Shown here piece by piece: positions 1 to 10,600 of a stretch of 58,476 nt of DNA (position 1 is the first letter of the stretch; the number at the start of each line of letters is the position of its first letter). The stretch is from CAWDNM01 sp964521195 (GTDB lineage: Bacteria; Actinomycetota; Coriobacteriia; Anaerosomatales; JAAXUF01). The stretch is from assembly GCA_964521195.1 (NCBI GenBank), contig CAZFRE010000010.1, forward strand, positions 1 through 58,476, read 5' to 3'. The translations under genes and the position numbers were made by a program. The notes beneath the pieces were generated by a model. That model was given only the letters and a program-made list of their open reading frames with translations. It searched no databases and was not told the DNA's origin.

Positions 1-253
1 CGGGCTGCGGTGCGGGTGTGGGCTGCGGGGCCGGCTCGGGCGCGGGCGCGGCGGCGGCGGGTGCCGGGGCCGGTGTCGGGGCCGACGGCGCGACCGGCTG
101 CGCCGGTTGCAGCCAGTAGGGGGTGATCGGCGCGCCCGTCTCGGGCTCATACCAGTTGCTGATCTCGTTCCATGCGTGCCCGTTGACGCATCCCCACTGC
201 TCGTTGAGGTAGACGTACTGGTTGCATGCGCGGCAGAATCCTGCGACTGACAT
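1..253 (-). CDS. Zinc-ribbon-like protein with Pro/Ala-rich tail (3' end outside window)
   Basis: Partial gene running off the left edge; 84 codons are visible from an ATG at 253, preceded by a GAGG-type ribosome binding site. Residues 7-27 contain FCRACNQY and GCVNGH, a C-x2-C ... C-x2-H arrangement that looks like a small zinc ribbon. From about residue 45 the chain becomes a long Pro/Ala/Gln linker (PAPEPAPQPTPAPQ), typical of an exported or membrane protein spacer before a TM segment not seen here. It is divergent from the next gene, which has a very similar PAPQPAP tract, so the two may be related in function. No function can be assigned. Confidence 0.7.
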   Translation of the reverse strand, partial: MSVAGFCRACNQYVYLNEQWGCVNGHAWNEISNWYEPETGAPITPYWLQPAQPVAPSAPTPAPAPAAAAPAPEPAPQPTPAPQP

Positions 254-382
254 GAGATCCCTCACTCCCCGAGTCCTGCGCGCTCAACAGGCGCGCCTCG
301 CGAGCCGATGGTAGCATTCGAGATGGTTCGTGCGGCCCGCAAGAACGCCGCGACCGATCAGCGCTCGGGGGAGGAATCCGGC

Positions 383-1522
383 ATGACAGACCAAGGACCC
401 GACCAGCAGGCGTATCCGCCACAGCAGCCCGGCGCGTATCCGTCGCCTCCGCCGCCACCTCCGGGCACGTTCCCCGGTCAACCGGCCCCGCAGCCTGCGC
501 CGGCCCCGCAGCCCGCACCCGCACCGCAGCCCGCGCCCGCACCCGCGCCTGCGCCGCAGCCGGCCGCCTACCAGCCGCCGGCGGGTGTCTACTCGCAACA
601 GCCCGCACAACCCGCGCCGCAGCCACCCGCGAAGAAGGGCAAAGGCGGCATCATCGCCGTCGTCATCGCCGTCGTGGTCATGTGTGCCCTGATCAGCTGC
701 GGAGCGCTTGGGGTGACGCTGTGGAAGGGCGGCGCGGCCGACAAGGAGTCGATCGCCCAGGCCGAGCAGCACCTCGAAGCGGCGGTGACCGCGGTGGAGG
801 TCGCGAACGCCGGACTCGAGTCCATCGACGCCAAGGACGCCTCGGTGTCAGACGTCAAGAAGGGTGTCACCGAGGCGGACGCCGGACTCAAGACCGCCCG
901 CGATGAGATCGCCGCCGCCAAGGCCGTTGCGGAGACCTGGAAGGACTCGCAGGGCAAGACCGACTACCTCGCAGCGCTCGCCGCAGCAACCGCAACGATC
1001 GACGCGCTTCAGGACCTGGTCGCCTACGTAGACACCGCGAGCGGAATGCTTGGCAAGGCGACCAAGGCCGGCAAGGAGACGTCCGCAGGCAACGATGCGC
1101 TCGAAGCCGCGATCCGCGCGGGCAACTCGAGCAAGTACTCGACGATGCGCTCGAAGGCGCAGTCCGCACAGACGCACTATGTGAAGGCGGCGGTGCTGTT
1201 CCGAGAGGCCCACAAACTCGACAAGTCCGCCGGCCTCGACAAGGCGGCCAAATACTGTGACCTGCGCAAGAAGCAGGCGGACGTGGTCGTGCGAATGGCA
1301 GCGGCGGGGCAGGCGAAGCGCTACAGCGCCTACAACGCCGATATCAAGAAGATGAACGCGTACGGCAGGCAGGCGGAGAAGGTCGGCACCCCGGCGATCG
1401 CGAAAGACGATGACTGGGCGCAGAAACGACTTGAAGAACTCAACGCCGTCGTGAACGAAGCGTCGAGCAAGGCCGACACGTTGCGCAAGCAGGCACTGCA
1501 GGAGCTCGGTTACACGCAGTAG
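383..1522 (+). CDS. Single-pass membrane protein with Pro-rich N-terminus and helical extracytoplasmic domain
   Basis: 379 residues from the ATG at 383, chosen over the upstream ATG at 308 because a clear GGGAGGAA site lies 6-8 bases before it. Residues 1-85 are Pro/Gln/Ala-rich with tandem PAPQPAPAP units. A transmembrane segment follows near residues 92-120 (IIAVVIAVVVMCALI...). The remaining ~255 residues are Ala/Lys/Glu-rich and predicted helical, suggesting a coiled-coil extracytoplasmic domain. The architecture (Pro-rich cytosolic tail, TM, helical ectodomain) recalls actinobacterial division or envelope accessory proteins, but no family is recognised. It converges with the MBL-fold gene with only 9 bp between stop codons. 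Confidence 0.8.
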   Translation: MTDQGPDQQAYPPQQPGAYPSPPPPPPGTFPGQPAPQPAPAPQPAPAPQPAPAPAPAPQPAAYQPPAGVYSQQPAQPAPQPPAKKGKGGIIAVVIAVVVMCALISCGALGVTLWKGGAADKESIAQAEQHLEAAVTAVEVANAGLESIDAKDASVSDVKKGVTEADAGLKTARDEIAAAKAVAETWKDSQGKTDYLAALAAATATIDALQDLVAYVDTASGMLGKATKAGKETSAGNDALEAAIRAGNSSKYSTMRSKAQSAQTHYVKAAVLFREAHKLDKSAGLDKAAKYCDLRKKQADVVVRMAAAGQAKRYSAYNADIKKMNAYGRQAEKVGTPAIAKDDDWAQKRLEELNAVVNEASSKADTLRKQALQELGYTQ

Positions 1523-1531
1523 GCGGGCTCG

Positions 1532-2233
1532 CTACAGAAGCTCGGGGAACGCCGCCTTCAGCCGGGCCAGCTCGAACGAGCCGTCGTGGCACGTGTGCAC
1601 CACCTGCGGCTGGAGCGCCAGCAGCCGCCGGACGCTCTCCCGCATGGCCGACTCATCGGTGCCGAAGCCGGCGAGCGCAGGCTCGCCCTCGAAGCTGCCG
1701 ATGATGTCGCCGGAGATGATCTCGCCGGTGTCGAGCACCACACTCAGGCCGCCCGGCGTATGCCCGGGGGTGGGGAGGACCCGCGCGTCCACGCCGAAGT
1801 CGGCCAGCGCGGTCTCGGTCTCCACGATCCGTGTCACCCTCACGGGCGCGTACGCGGGGCCCGGCGCGGCGGCGGCACCTGCCGCGAGCGCGTCCGCGAA
1901 CGCCTGCGCCTGTGGCGTGCGGCCCACGACCGGTTCGGACGCGCCTTTCGCGAGCGCGGCTGCGTCGATGTGATGAGCCAGAACCGGCGCACCGGTGGTG
2001 CCGGCAAGCTCGGCTGCGCTTCCCGCGTGATCGGGGTGGGCGTGGGTGATCACGATGAGCGCGAGATCGGCTGGATCCACGCCGAGCTCCTCGAGTTTGC
2101 CGAGAATGGCGGGCACAGACCCCGGGATACCCGTGTCGACAAGGAACGGGCGGTCACCGGTGACGACGAACGCGCGAACGCCACGGGGACCACCGACGTG
2201 GATCTCGACGGGATGCACCGTGTGAGCGGTCAT
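1532..2233 (-). CDS. MBL-fold metallo-hydrolase
   Basis: 233 residues from the ATG at 2233, which is preceded by AAGGGGGA; longer upstream starts lack such a site. Metallo-beta-lactamase fold: the metal motif HAHPDH sits near residue 63 in VITHAHPDHAG, a second His is in LPTPGHTPGG, and ISGDIIG supplies the bridging Asp. The size matches glyoxalase II-like or quinolone-response-type MBL hydrolases. The substrate cannot be told from sequence. Expressed divergently from the giant secreted protein at 2434. Confidence 0.9.
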   Translation of the reverse strand: MTAHTVHPVEIHVGGPRGVRAFVVTGDRPFLVDTGIPGSVPAILGKLEELGVDPADLALIVITHAHPDHAGSAAELAGTTGAPVLAHHIDAAALAKGASEPVVGRTPQAQAFADALAAGAAAAPGPAYAPVRVTRIVETETALADFGVDARVLPTPGHTPGGLSVVLDTGEIISGDIIGSFEGEPALAGFGTDESAMRESVRRLLALQPQVVHTCHDGSFELARLKAAFPELL

Positions 2234-2366
2234 GCTGAAATCCCCCTTCTCCGAGCCATTCGTGAACGGATTCGCCTGAGAGCATCGCGTAGGCGCGCAC
2301 CGCTGTCGCGGCGTGAACGGTTGTCTCGTTGTGCCTCCTGCACATGCCGTGCCCTCTTGCATGGAA

Positions 2367-2384
2367 CTGTGACGGGAATCACAG
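2367..2384. promoter_or_regulatory. CRP/FNR-family palindrome (TGTGA-N6-TCACA)
   Basis: CTGTGA-cgggaa-TCACAG is a perfect 6+6 inverted repeat matching the classical CRP consensus TGTGA-N6-TCACA. It lies 50 bp before the proposed start of the secreted giant protein, and in the 200-bp divergent gap shared with the MBL gene. Which regulator binds is inference; no crp-like gene is in the window. Confidence 0.55.
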
Positions 2385-2433
2385 ATGGGGGAACAATCGG
2401 GGGTGGCAACGAGCTCACTGGGGGGTGGCGACC

Positions 2434-5400
2434 GTGGCAGGATTCCGGCGGTTTCGTCGTGTTGTGTCCCACTTCGTCGTAGCGGTGATCCTGCTCGCGC
2501 CACTGATGTTCGCAGTGCCAAGCGTCGCCTTGGCGAAGATCCACGTCACCGGCGTGAGCGCCACGCCCACGTACGTGTCGCGCCATGTCTCGCCCAAGCG
2601 GCTGAAGATCCGCTACACCATCGACAAGCCGGGCTACGTCACCATCTCGGTGACCTCATCGTCCGGGCTGACGAAGCGGCTGCTAACGAGTACGCGTCGG
2701 ACGGCGGGCTCGAAGACCGTCTACTGGAATCTGAAGACGAAGACGGGTGCGTGGGCCAAGAGCCGCAAGTACACCGTCAACATCGCGGTCAAAGACGGTT
2801 CCGGGCACAAGGCGACACCGTATCCCGCGCGTGTCTCGGCGAGGTTGGACAACATCGATCCCTCGTGCAGTGTCACGGGTGTGTCACCCTCGTCGATCAC
2901 CCCGTCGTCGGGGGAGTCGAGCACGATCACGTACAGCATGTCCGACAACCTCGATTGGGCGAAGCTGCAGGTGACGCTCGAGATTGTGAACGCGAGCGGG
3001 ACCGTCGTGCGTAGCATCGTGCAGACCGGGGTCGCTCAGGGCAGCGGCAAGAAGATCGTCTGGGATGGTACGACGAACGGCGGGGGCCTGGCTGCATCCG
3101 GTCCATATTCGGCGCGGGTGCGCGTGAAGGACCTCGCGGGCAACACGAAGGTCTCGGCGACCGGTGCCGGCACGGCGGTGTCGGTCAACGCGTGGAGCCG
3201 TGAGCGGCCGCTCGATCTCACGCCGTACTCCAGCGCGATGGTCCGCTCCGATACCCGCGGCAGGTTCACTCATGTGGTGTGGAACGACGGATCGACCACC
3301 GGCGACAGGATCCGCTATCGGCGGGTGGACGAGCTCGGCAACACGGTCGTCGCGCCGGTGCTCGTCGCTACGGCGACGTACGAGCCAAGCAGTCTCGGGA
3401 GGGGGTTGCCGGACGTCTCGGCGGATGCGAGCGGCGGCGCCTACGTGGTGTGGCGCGGCACCGGACGCAGCACGAGCTACAAGGGGATCTGGCTCGCACG
3501 ACTCGATCCGCAGGGACGGGTCGCCTGGAAGAAGATGATCTTCTCGGAGTGGAACTCCTACAACCTGCTCGATCCGCGCGTGAGCGCGTCGGCGAGCGGG
3601 CTCGTGCACGTGGTGTGCTGGAAGGACGGCTCTCCGAACGCGGTCTACTACTCGGTGTTTCGGGCCGACGGCAACGACTACATCGGATGGACGCCGCTCG
3701 CGACCGGGACGCTCGGCGGGCAGCGGAAGCTACCCAACATCGAGGTGGACGACTCCGAGCGTGTGCACGTGCTGTGGTACGACGCGATCGACCACCCGGG
3801 CACGAGCTACGTCGGCTACCGCGAGCTCTACTACACGCGGCTGGTCTTCGACGACGGCTACGTGACGGACCCGGGAGCGGGCGGCACGATCAGCCGCAAA
3901 CGCCTGACGTCGACGACCAAGGGCTACTCGCCGGAGGTCTGGGACGCGCCGGAGATGGCGGTCGACAGCGTGGGAGCGCTGCACGTCGCTTGGCCCGACA
4001 AGGTGACGGCGACGTCCTCGAACGGGGTGCGCTACCTCAAGCTCGCCAGCGACGGCTCCGTCGCGGTCGCTTCGAAGGTCGCGTTCGATGGCTCCACCAC
4101 GGCGGTCGGGCAGCGCTACGGGCGCAACCAGGCCATCGTCGCGCTGCCCGGCGGCAGCGCGCGTATCGTGTGCAGCGCCCGCACCGGCACGTCGGGGCCG
4201 TACCGGCTCTGGCAGATCGATGTCAGCCCGACCGGCGTGATCGATAAGCCGTTCACCATCACGAATTCGGGCGGACGCACCGACTCCGAGGCCGAAGACA
4301 TGTTCGCATCGCTCGGTATCGACTCGGACGGCATCGCTCACCTGGTGTACCTGGCCGACAACGGCCTGCCGGTCCAGGGCACCTCGTACCAGCGCGTGGT
4401 ACACCGGGACCTCTCGCTCAACACCGTGGCCAACGACACCAGCCGAGCAGACCTGGAGATCGACGCCGCGCACGTGGTGCACTCGTCCGCGCCGTCGCCG
4501 CCTCGGCAGAACACGCCGGTAAGCGTGGTCGCCGAGATCCGCAATGCCGGCTGGGCGCCGATCCTGGGCGGAACGGCGACGCTGTCGTTCGAGGGAGTGC
4601 CGACGAGTACCGTGGCGATCCCGCCGCTCGGCGTCGAGGCGACCGCCGCGGTCACGCTGCCATGGACGGTCCCGAGTGACGCGACTCGGACACCCGCCGC
4701 GCTCATGGTGGGAGTGGCGCCACTCGGCGACACGACGCAGACCGCTTCGACCAACGACACCGCAGCCGTTCCGCTCGTGTTCTCCGTGCCGCCGACCGAG
4801 ACGGCGCTCATCGTCGAGGTGTTCGACGAGACCTACGACCCGTACCGCAACGGCAATCATCAGGTCCCGACCGCAACGGTGACCCTGTCCGGCACGATCG
4901 AGGGCGGTGGTGCCTACCTTTCGACCGGCACGGTGTACGCGGACCGCACCGAGTTCATGCACGTCCCGCTCGGGTCGTACACGGTCAGCATCAGCAAGCC
5001 GGGCTACGTCGTGTCGGCTCCGACGACTCGCGCGGTCACCATCGCGCGAGATCCAGGCGACGCGTACAAGCTGAATGTGACGCCGGGCAACCTCATCGGC
5101 ATGTGGGTGAACAGGTGGGGCGGCATCTCGGGCACGGTGCACGAAAGCCTGGGCACGACGCCGGTGGTCGGAGCGACGGTGACACTGCTCGAGACCGGCG
5201 AGACCACGACCTCCGTTGCCGGTGGGGCGTACCGGTTCACCAAGTTGTGCGAGGGGCCGTACACGATCCGAGCCAAGAAGGTCGGCTACGAGCGTCGTAC
5301 CCAAGCGGTGGTCGTCTCGGCGACGAGCACCACCACTGCCGACGTGCCGCTCGTGGCGACGGCCGATGGCTATCTCGTGGGTGCGGTCGTCGATGAGGGC

Positions 5401-6378
5401 GGTCAGCCGATCGTCAACGACCCCGCGGCCATCGCCGATGACCCCACGGTGAAGATCAAGCGCACCGGCTTCAGCGATCGGACGATCACAGCGACGGATG
5501 GCGTGATCGACGTGAAGCTGCTCAACGGCAGCTACACCCTCGACGTCTCGGCGCCGGGCTACAAGACGACGACCGGCGTGCCGGTCAGCATCGTGGCCGG
5601 CGAGGAACGGGACGGCACCACCGAACTGGTGCTCGACGTCTCGGCGCTGACGCACAAGCAGTCGCCCGAGCGCTGGGTGGCTCCCTGGACGCTCAAGGCC
5701 AACTGGTTCGGCGATCAGCCGCCGGGCAGCATGATCCCGAGCTACTCGATCATCAGCTGGCACGGTCTGTTCCGGTTCCGGTTCAACGAAGACCATCAAC
5801 GGGTGGGTACCGCGGACTACATCCGCTACGTGAAGCCTTGGTTCGAAGGCCAGGCGTGGGAGTGGACGTACTTCTTCGGCGTCGACCCGCCGGTAGCACC
5901 CAAGGTGTTCAGGTACGAGCAAGACCTGCTCGGTGTTTACGACGACCGGTTCCAGCCGCCGATGCTCATCGAGGGCTCGCGGTGGAACCGCAGCGGCGTG
6001 CGGGTGGATGGCATCGACATCGTGGACGAGCGGGACGGGACGGTGGTCTCGCAGATCCGCTCGCAGTGGAACAGCTGCGATGAACCCGACGGGCATCTGT
6101 ACGGCTACGTGACCGGTGCGGCCGAGGGCGACCAGTCGTTCCCGGCGTACACGCATACTGTGCCGCTCGCGAACCAGGTCGTACGGCTGTGGCTCACGGT
6201 CGGCCGGATGGACGAGGACGGGCACTTCGTGGCCTCACGCTTCGGCGACATCGGCCGCTTCAACCAGGGGCAACTCATGCAAGCGACCGGCTACAACAAG
6301 CTGAGACTGTCGTGGCGTCCCGCCGACGACGAGCTGTGGGTCGAGCCGGCACTGGTGGACTACCCGAGCATTCCGTGA
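2434..6378 (+). CDS. Giant secreted protein: FlgD-like Ig, beta-propeller, CARDB and carboxypeptidase-regulatory-like domains
   Basis: About 1314 residues. GTG 2434 is preferred (GGGGGGTGG about 6 bases upstream); GTG 2425 is possible. Signal peptide residues 1-35 end in SVALA-K. Then two FlgD-like Ig domains (the second ends ...IVWDGTTNGGG.. YSARVRVKDLAGN), a region of about 400 residues with repeated VDSxGxLHVAW-like blades that reads as a beta-propeller, a CARDB domain (ADLEIDAAHVV..), and two or three carboxypeptidase-regulatory-like/PEGA domains (GTVHESLGTTPVVGATVTL). The final ~230 residues, rich in Trp, are unrecognised. Probably exported and surface exposed; I see no sortase motif or C-terminal TM. 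A CRP-like palindrome lies upstream and a strong hairpin follows. Confidence 0.85.
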   Translation: MAGFRRFRRVVSHFVVAVILLAPLMFAVPSVALAKIHVTGVSATPTYVSRHVSPKRLKIRYTIDKPGYVTISVTSSSGLTKRLLTSTRRTAGSKTVYWNLKTKTGAWAKSRKYTVNIAVKDGSGHKATPYPARVSARLDNIDPSCSVTGVSPSSITPSSGESSTITYSMSDNLDWAKLQVTLEIVNASGTVVRSIVQTGVAQGSGKKIVWDGTTNGGGLAASGPYSARVRVKDLAGNTKVSATGAGTAVSVNAWSRERPLDLTPYSSAMVRSDTRGRFTHVVWNDGSTTGDRIRYRRVDELGNTVVAPVLVATATYEPSSLGRGLPDVSADASGGAYVVWRGTGRSTSYKGIWLARLDPQGRVAWKKMIFSEWNSYNLLDPRVSASASGLVHVVCWKDGSPNAVYYSVFRADGNDYIGWTPLATGTLGGQRKLPNIEVDDSERVHVLWYDAIDHPGTSYVGYRELYYTRLVFDDGYVTDPGAGGTISRKRLTSTTKGYSPEVWDAPEMAVDSVGALHVAWPDKVTATSSNGVRYLKLASDGSVAVASKVAFDGSTTAVGQRYGRNQAIVALPGGSARIVCSARTGTSGPYRLWQIDVSPTGVIDKPFTITNSGGRTDSEAEDMFASLGIDSDGIAHLVYLADNGLPVQGTSYQRVVHRDLSLNTVANDTSRADLEIDAAHVVHSSAPSPPRQNTPVSVVAEIRNAGWAPILGGTATLSFEGVPTSTVAIPPLGVEATAAVTLPWTVPSDATRTPAALMVGVAPLGDTTQTASTNDTAAVPLVFSVPPTETALIVEVFDETYDPYRNGNHQVPTATVTLSGTIEGGGAYLSTGTVYADRTEFMHVPLGSYTVSISKPGYVVSAPTTRAVTIARDPGDAYKLNVTPGNLIGMWVNRWGGISGTVHESLGTTPVVGATVTLLETGETTTSVAGGAYRFTKLCEGPYTIRAKKVGYERRTQAVVVSATSTTTADVPLVATADGYLVGAVVDEGGQPIVNDPAAIADDPTVKIKRTGFSDRTITATDGVIDVKLLNGSYTLDVSAPGYKTTTGVPVSIVAGEERDGTTELVLDVSALTHKQSPERWVAPWTLKANWFGDQPPGSMIPSYSIISWHGLFRFRFNEDHQRVGTADYIRYVKPWFEGQAWEWTYFFGVDPPVAPKVFRYEQDLLGVYDDRFQPPMLIEGSRWNRSGVRVDGIDIVDERDGTVVSQIRSQWNSCDEPDGHLYGYVTGAAEGDQSFPAYTHTVPLANQVVRLWLTVGRMDEDGHFVASRFGDIGRFNQGQLMQATGYNKLRLSWRPADDELWVEPALVDYPSIP

Positions 6379-6408
6379 GCGGGGGCGCCGCGAGGCGCCA
6401 GGAAATGC

Positions 6409-6440
6409 AGCAGGCCAGCGACGGCGGCGTCGCTGGCCTG
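6409..6440. terminator. Bidirectional hairpin between convergent genes
   Basis: Perfect 14-bp stem (AGCAGGCCAGCGAC / GTCGCTGGCCTGCT) with a GGCG tetraloop between the stop codons of the giant protein and the small secreted protein. No U-tract follows on either strand. Confidence 0.75.
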
Positions 6441-6460
6441 CTCGTGTGCAGGAGAGTCGT

Positions 6461-7135
6461 CTACCAGATGAAGACGCCGAGCTGATCGGACGCACCGATG
6501 ACAGCTTCGGTGTTGAAGTAGATCGTGTAGGTGTCAGCCACATCCGGCTGGAACCACCAGGATTCGTAGCGCTCGGTCTCTTCCCACTGGGTGACGCCGG
6601 CCGAGTCGTCGACGCGCAGGGCGACGGGTACCTCGGCCTCGACACCATAGCGGCGTCCAGCGCCCAGCGCCTCCGTCACGGCGTAGCGGTAGATGGGCAC
6701 GCCGCCCTCCTCACCGATCTGGACCGCCGGCGCGTAGCCATCGAAGTGCACGTGGATGCTCGTCGACTTGCCCGAAGAGGTCGCCGACTTGTACTTGGAG
6801 CTACCGGCGTACTTCATCTTCCACGTACCGCCCATGTCCGCGCCGGGCAGTGAGACATGGAACTTGGCCTTGCCGCTCGAGCTGGTCTTCTTGCTGCTCA
6901 TGTACCGGTACTCGCCGCCGGTCGGCTTGTAGTAGAGCTTGACCGTCTTGTCCTTGAGGACCTTGCCCGAGGAGGTCTTCAGCGTGCCGGTGAGGTACGG
7001 CGCCTTGTCGTAGTGCTCGTAGCTCGAGGTGATGCTGGCGCTCAGCTTGGTGCCTGTCTTCGCCAACGCGACGGCAGGCATCGCGCTGACGAGCACGATC
7101 ACGAGCGCGCTCAGCAGCACATACCGCTTCTTCAT
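6461..7135 (-). CDS. Secreted Ig-like protein
   Basis: 224 residues from the ATG at 7135, with AGAGGGGA about 6 bases upstream. Residues 1-25 are a signal peptide (MKKRYVLLSALVIVLVSA... VALA-K). Residues 30-115 resemble a bacterial Ig-like domain of the kind that builds cell-surface stalks (LTGTLKTSSGKVLKDKTV, WKMKYAGSSKYKSATS). The C-terminal ~100 residues look like a beta-sandwich of unknown type. Probably a small extracellular accessory to the adjacent giant surface proteins; no enzymatic motif is visible. Confidence 0.8.
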   Translation of the reverse strand: MKKRYVLLSALVIVLVSAMPAVALAKTGTKLSASITSSYEHYDKAPYLTGTLKTSSGKVLKDKTVKLYYKPTGGEYRYMSSKKTSSSGKAKFHVSLPGADMGGTWKMKYAGSSKYKSATSSGKSTSIHVHFDGYAPAVQIGEEGGVPIYRYAVTEALGAGRRYGVEAEVPVALRVDDSAGVTQWEETERYESWWFQPDVADTYTIYFNTEAVIGASDQLGVFIW

Positions 7136-7327
7136 CGGAGTCCCCCTCTGGTCTGCAGGTGTCTTGAGTCGTCCCTGCTAGCGACTGTACCACGCAGTGC
7201 AGTTGAGTTCACGGGGGCACCCGAGAAGCGGTGTCTCGTCCGTTCGCGATGTCGAACGGGGAGAGTGGGTATGAATCACTCGCGGCATGACTAGATCGTG
7301 CGGCGGTTTTCGACGTTGGAATCGATT

Positions 7328-7425
7328 CCTGCTAGGGGCAAACCCGTCGAAAGGCGGGGACGCAAAGCCATCGGGCCCTCGGCGTTTGCCAAGGCGGTCG
7401 GGCTGCCGGGAACGGTAGCTCGGCC
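7328..7425 (+). promoter_or_regulatory. Class I cyclic di-GMP riboswitch (GEMM)
   Basis: The GEMM-I landmarks appear in order: AGGGGCAAACC, a stem closed by a GAAA tetraloop (CCCGTC-GAAA-GGCGGG), GGGACGCAAAGCC, the second helix, and the receptor side CTGCCGGGAACGGTAG. This is the canonical c-di-GMP-I aptamer. It lies about 180 nt before the start codon of the first of three giant surface proteins. The expression platform is unclear: hairpins at 7497-7510 (GGAGT-GGGG-ACTCC) and 7551-7563 (GGTCC-TCC-GGACC) are candidates, but neither has a U-tract. A 12-bp palindrome GGAATCGATTCC directly precedes the aptamer. Confidence 0.9.
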
Positions 7426-7607
7426 GCTTCCTGCTTTCGTAGCCAGCGCGTCCGGGCCGGTTCCATCGAATCGGGGGATTGGGGCGGCGCGGGAACGGAG
7501 TGGGGACTCCGGATACGATTCTTGCGATTCGTGGCTATCGATTGAACGGGGGTCCTCCGGACCAATGCTCGCGCCCTCCGATGCCCATGGCAGATTGGAG
7601 AGGCGCC
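7426..7607 (+). promoter_or_regulatory. Long leader between GEMM aptamer and start codon
   Basis: 182 nt without a convincing gene. It contains two short perfect hairpins (7497-7510 and 7551-7563) and ends in GGAGAGG, the ribosome binding site of the GTG start at 7608. It should contain the riboswitch expression platform; I cannot tell whether control is transcriptional or translational. Confidence 0.5.
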
Positions 7608-10600
7608 GTGAAAGTGAAAAGGCACTCCGGGGCGATGAACCGGTTGCTGAGAGTAGCGCTGTGCTCGGCGCTGATACTCAGCCTCACACCGATGACGGCG
7701 TGGTCCGCACCGGTGTCAGGACAGGTGGTCGCCGACAGCGTACCCACGAGTGCGACCGGTGCGGCCAGCGCCACGAGTGTCAGCTTCGCGCACACCACCG
7801 GCTCCGGCAGCAACAGCCTGATGCTCGTGGGTGTGGCGTGGAACTGCGGCACCACGAACCGCACCGTGACGGCGGTGACATTCACTCCCGCGAGCAGCGC
7901 AGCGGTCACTCTCACCCCCGTGATCACGCAGCAGCCAGGGACTCAGCTGCGCTACGCGGCGATCTACAGCCTGCTCGCTCCCCCCGCTGCGACCGTCGGC
8001 ACCGTGACCGTCACCTTCAGCGGCACGGTGAGCAGTGGCATCGTGGCCGGGGCGGTCTGTTTCGCCGGCGTCGACCAGGCCAACCCACTCGGAGTCGCGG
8101 CGGGAGCAGGGCCGTCGAGTCAGGGCACGACCCCGACCGTTGTACTGACCGGACTCGACGGCGACGAGCTGGTCTTCGACACGGTCTTCCAAGGCGGCTC
8201 GAGTTCGGCGCAGACACTGACGCCCGGTAGCGATCAGACCCAGCTCTGGAACGGGTTCTCGGTCAACAACCGTTCCGCAGCAAGCACCGAACAGGCAACC
8301 AGCTCCTCGGTCACCATGAGTTGGACGGCAGCCAACAGTGGTTACTGGGCGATCGTTGCGGTGCCCATCAACCCCGCGGCGGCGGTGGTCACGCGTCAGC
8401 TGTCGATCGGTGCGTCGCCTGCGGAGGGAGGGGTCACGATTCCCGCCGCCGGCTCCCACTCCTACCCGGAAAACGAAGCGGTCAGCATCTCGGCCAGCGC
8501 CAATCCCGGCTACGTCTTCGATCACTGGAGCGGTGACGTACTCGATCCGGCTGCGGTGTCGACCACCGTCACGATGGACGTGGACAAGACCGTGACGGCG
8601 CACTTCACTGCCGAGGAGTACACCCTGTCTGCACAGGTGGACGGTAGCGGCACGGTGACCAAGACGCCAGACCAAGCGACCTACCACTACGGGGACGACG
8701 TGCTGCTCACCGCGACTCCCGACGACGGCTGGGAGTTCATCGGCTGGTCGGGCGACCTGAGCGGTGGGCTGACCTCGAGGACTCTGACCGTGAGCGGCAA
8801 CAGCACGGTGACCGCTCACTTTGAGCCATACCAGCGAGTGACGCTTGCGCTCGACGGCGCCGTGTCAGAAGCGACGGGCGCAGCCGGTGTATCGAGCGTG
8901 AGCATCCCGCACTCGACAGGAACAGGCATGGACCGCCTGATGCTGGTAGGCATCTCTTGGAACTGCGGAACGACCGATCGCACGATTACGTCGGTCACGT
9001 TCACTCCAGAGCACGGCAGCCCGATGCCGCTCTCCGAGGAGTTCACGCAACTGGGCGTCAACGCATCATCCGACCCGCGGTACTCGGCGATCTACAGCCT
9101 TCTCGACCCGCCGAGGAGTGTCACGGGGACGGTGGTCGTGGCCTTCAGCGGAACCGTCAGCAACGGCATCGTTGCTGGTGTCGCGAACTTCGCGGGTGTC
9201 GACCAAGCCGATCCGCTCGGAGTACCTTCCGGCGCCACCTCGACGAGTGGCCAGACGCCCACCATCACGCTCACGGGCCTCGGCGGTGACGAGATCGTCT
9301 TCGACAACGTGTTCCAAGGCGGGAGCGGCTCGTCGCAGACCCTGACTGAGGGGGACGGACAGACAGGTCTCTGGAACGATTTCTCGAGCAACAACCGTTC
9401 CGCCTCCAGCATCGAGCAAGCCGCGGGCGACTCGGTCACGATGAGTTGGGAGGCGGCCAGCGCCGCCGTCTGGGCGATAGCGGCGGTGCCGATCAACCCG
9501 GCGCCGCCCATCGACATCGCAAGCGCCGCAGTCGCCCCGATCCCGGACAAGACCTACACCGGCTCGGCGATCGAGCCGACGGTGACGGTGACACTGGGCG
9601 CCAATACGCTGGTGGAGGGCGTGGACTACACGCTCGGCTATGCGAACAACACCAGCGTCGGCACCGCCACGGTGAGTGTGACCGGCATCGGCGACTACGG
9701 CGGGATCACGAGCGCGACCTTCGCGATCACGAAGGCGACGCCTGACGTGACATGGCCCTCGGCCTCCGCGATCACGCTGGGTCAGGCACTCTCGGCGTCG
9801 GTACTGACCGGCGGGACGCACTCAGTGCCTGGGACGTTCGCCTTCGCGACGCCGAGCTTCGTGCCGCTGGCGAGCGGGCCTTACGACGCACTGCTCACCT
9901 TCACCCCGACCGACGCCGCCGACTACGACTCCGTGAGCGGCACGGTCACCGTGCAGGTGGATCCGGCGCCCGAGCCGACAGACATCGCAAGTGCCACCAT
10001 CGCGCCGATCGGGGACCGCACCTACACCGGCTCGGCCATCACGCCGACGGTGACGGTGACACTGGAGACCACCACCCTGGTTGCGGGCGTGGACTACACC
10101 CTCGGCTGTGAGAACAACACCAACGTCGGCACCGCGACGGTGCATGTCACCGGTATCAACGACTACAAAGGCACTGTGAGCGCGACCTTCGCGATCGTGA
10201 AGGCCACGCCGGACGTGACATGGCCCTCGGCCTCAGGGATCACGCTGGGGCAGGCCCTGTCGTCATCGACGCTGACCGGTGGGACGCACTCGGTGCCTGG
10301 GACGTTCACCTTCGCGACACCGGGCTTCGCGCCGCTCGTGGTTGGGGCATGCGACGCACTGGTCATCTTCACCCCGAGCGACGCCGCCAACTACCACTCG
10401 GTGAGTGGCACCGTCACGGTGCAGGTCGATCCGGTGCCGCCGACCGATATCGCGAGCACCACCGTCGCCCCGATACCGGACAAGACCTACACGGGTTCGG
10501 CGATCACGCCGACGGTGACGGTGACATTGGGCGCGACCACGCTCGCCTCGGGCGTGGACTACACCCTGGGTTATGCGAACAACCTCTACGCCGGCAAGGC

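Noticed and set aside
3730..6225. 831-codon open frame antisense to the giant secreted protein
   Set aside because: Arg/His/Val-rich shadow typical of high-GC antisense frames; the sense frame has a signal peptide and recognisable domains.
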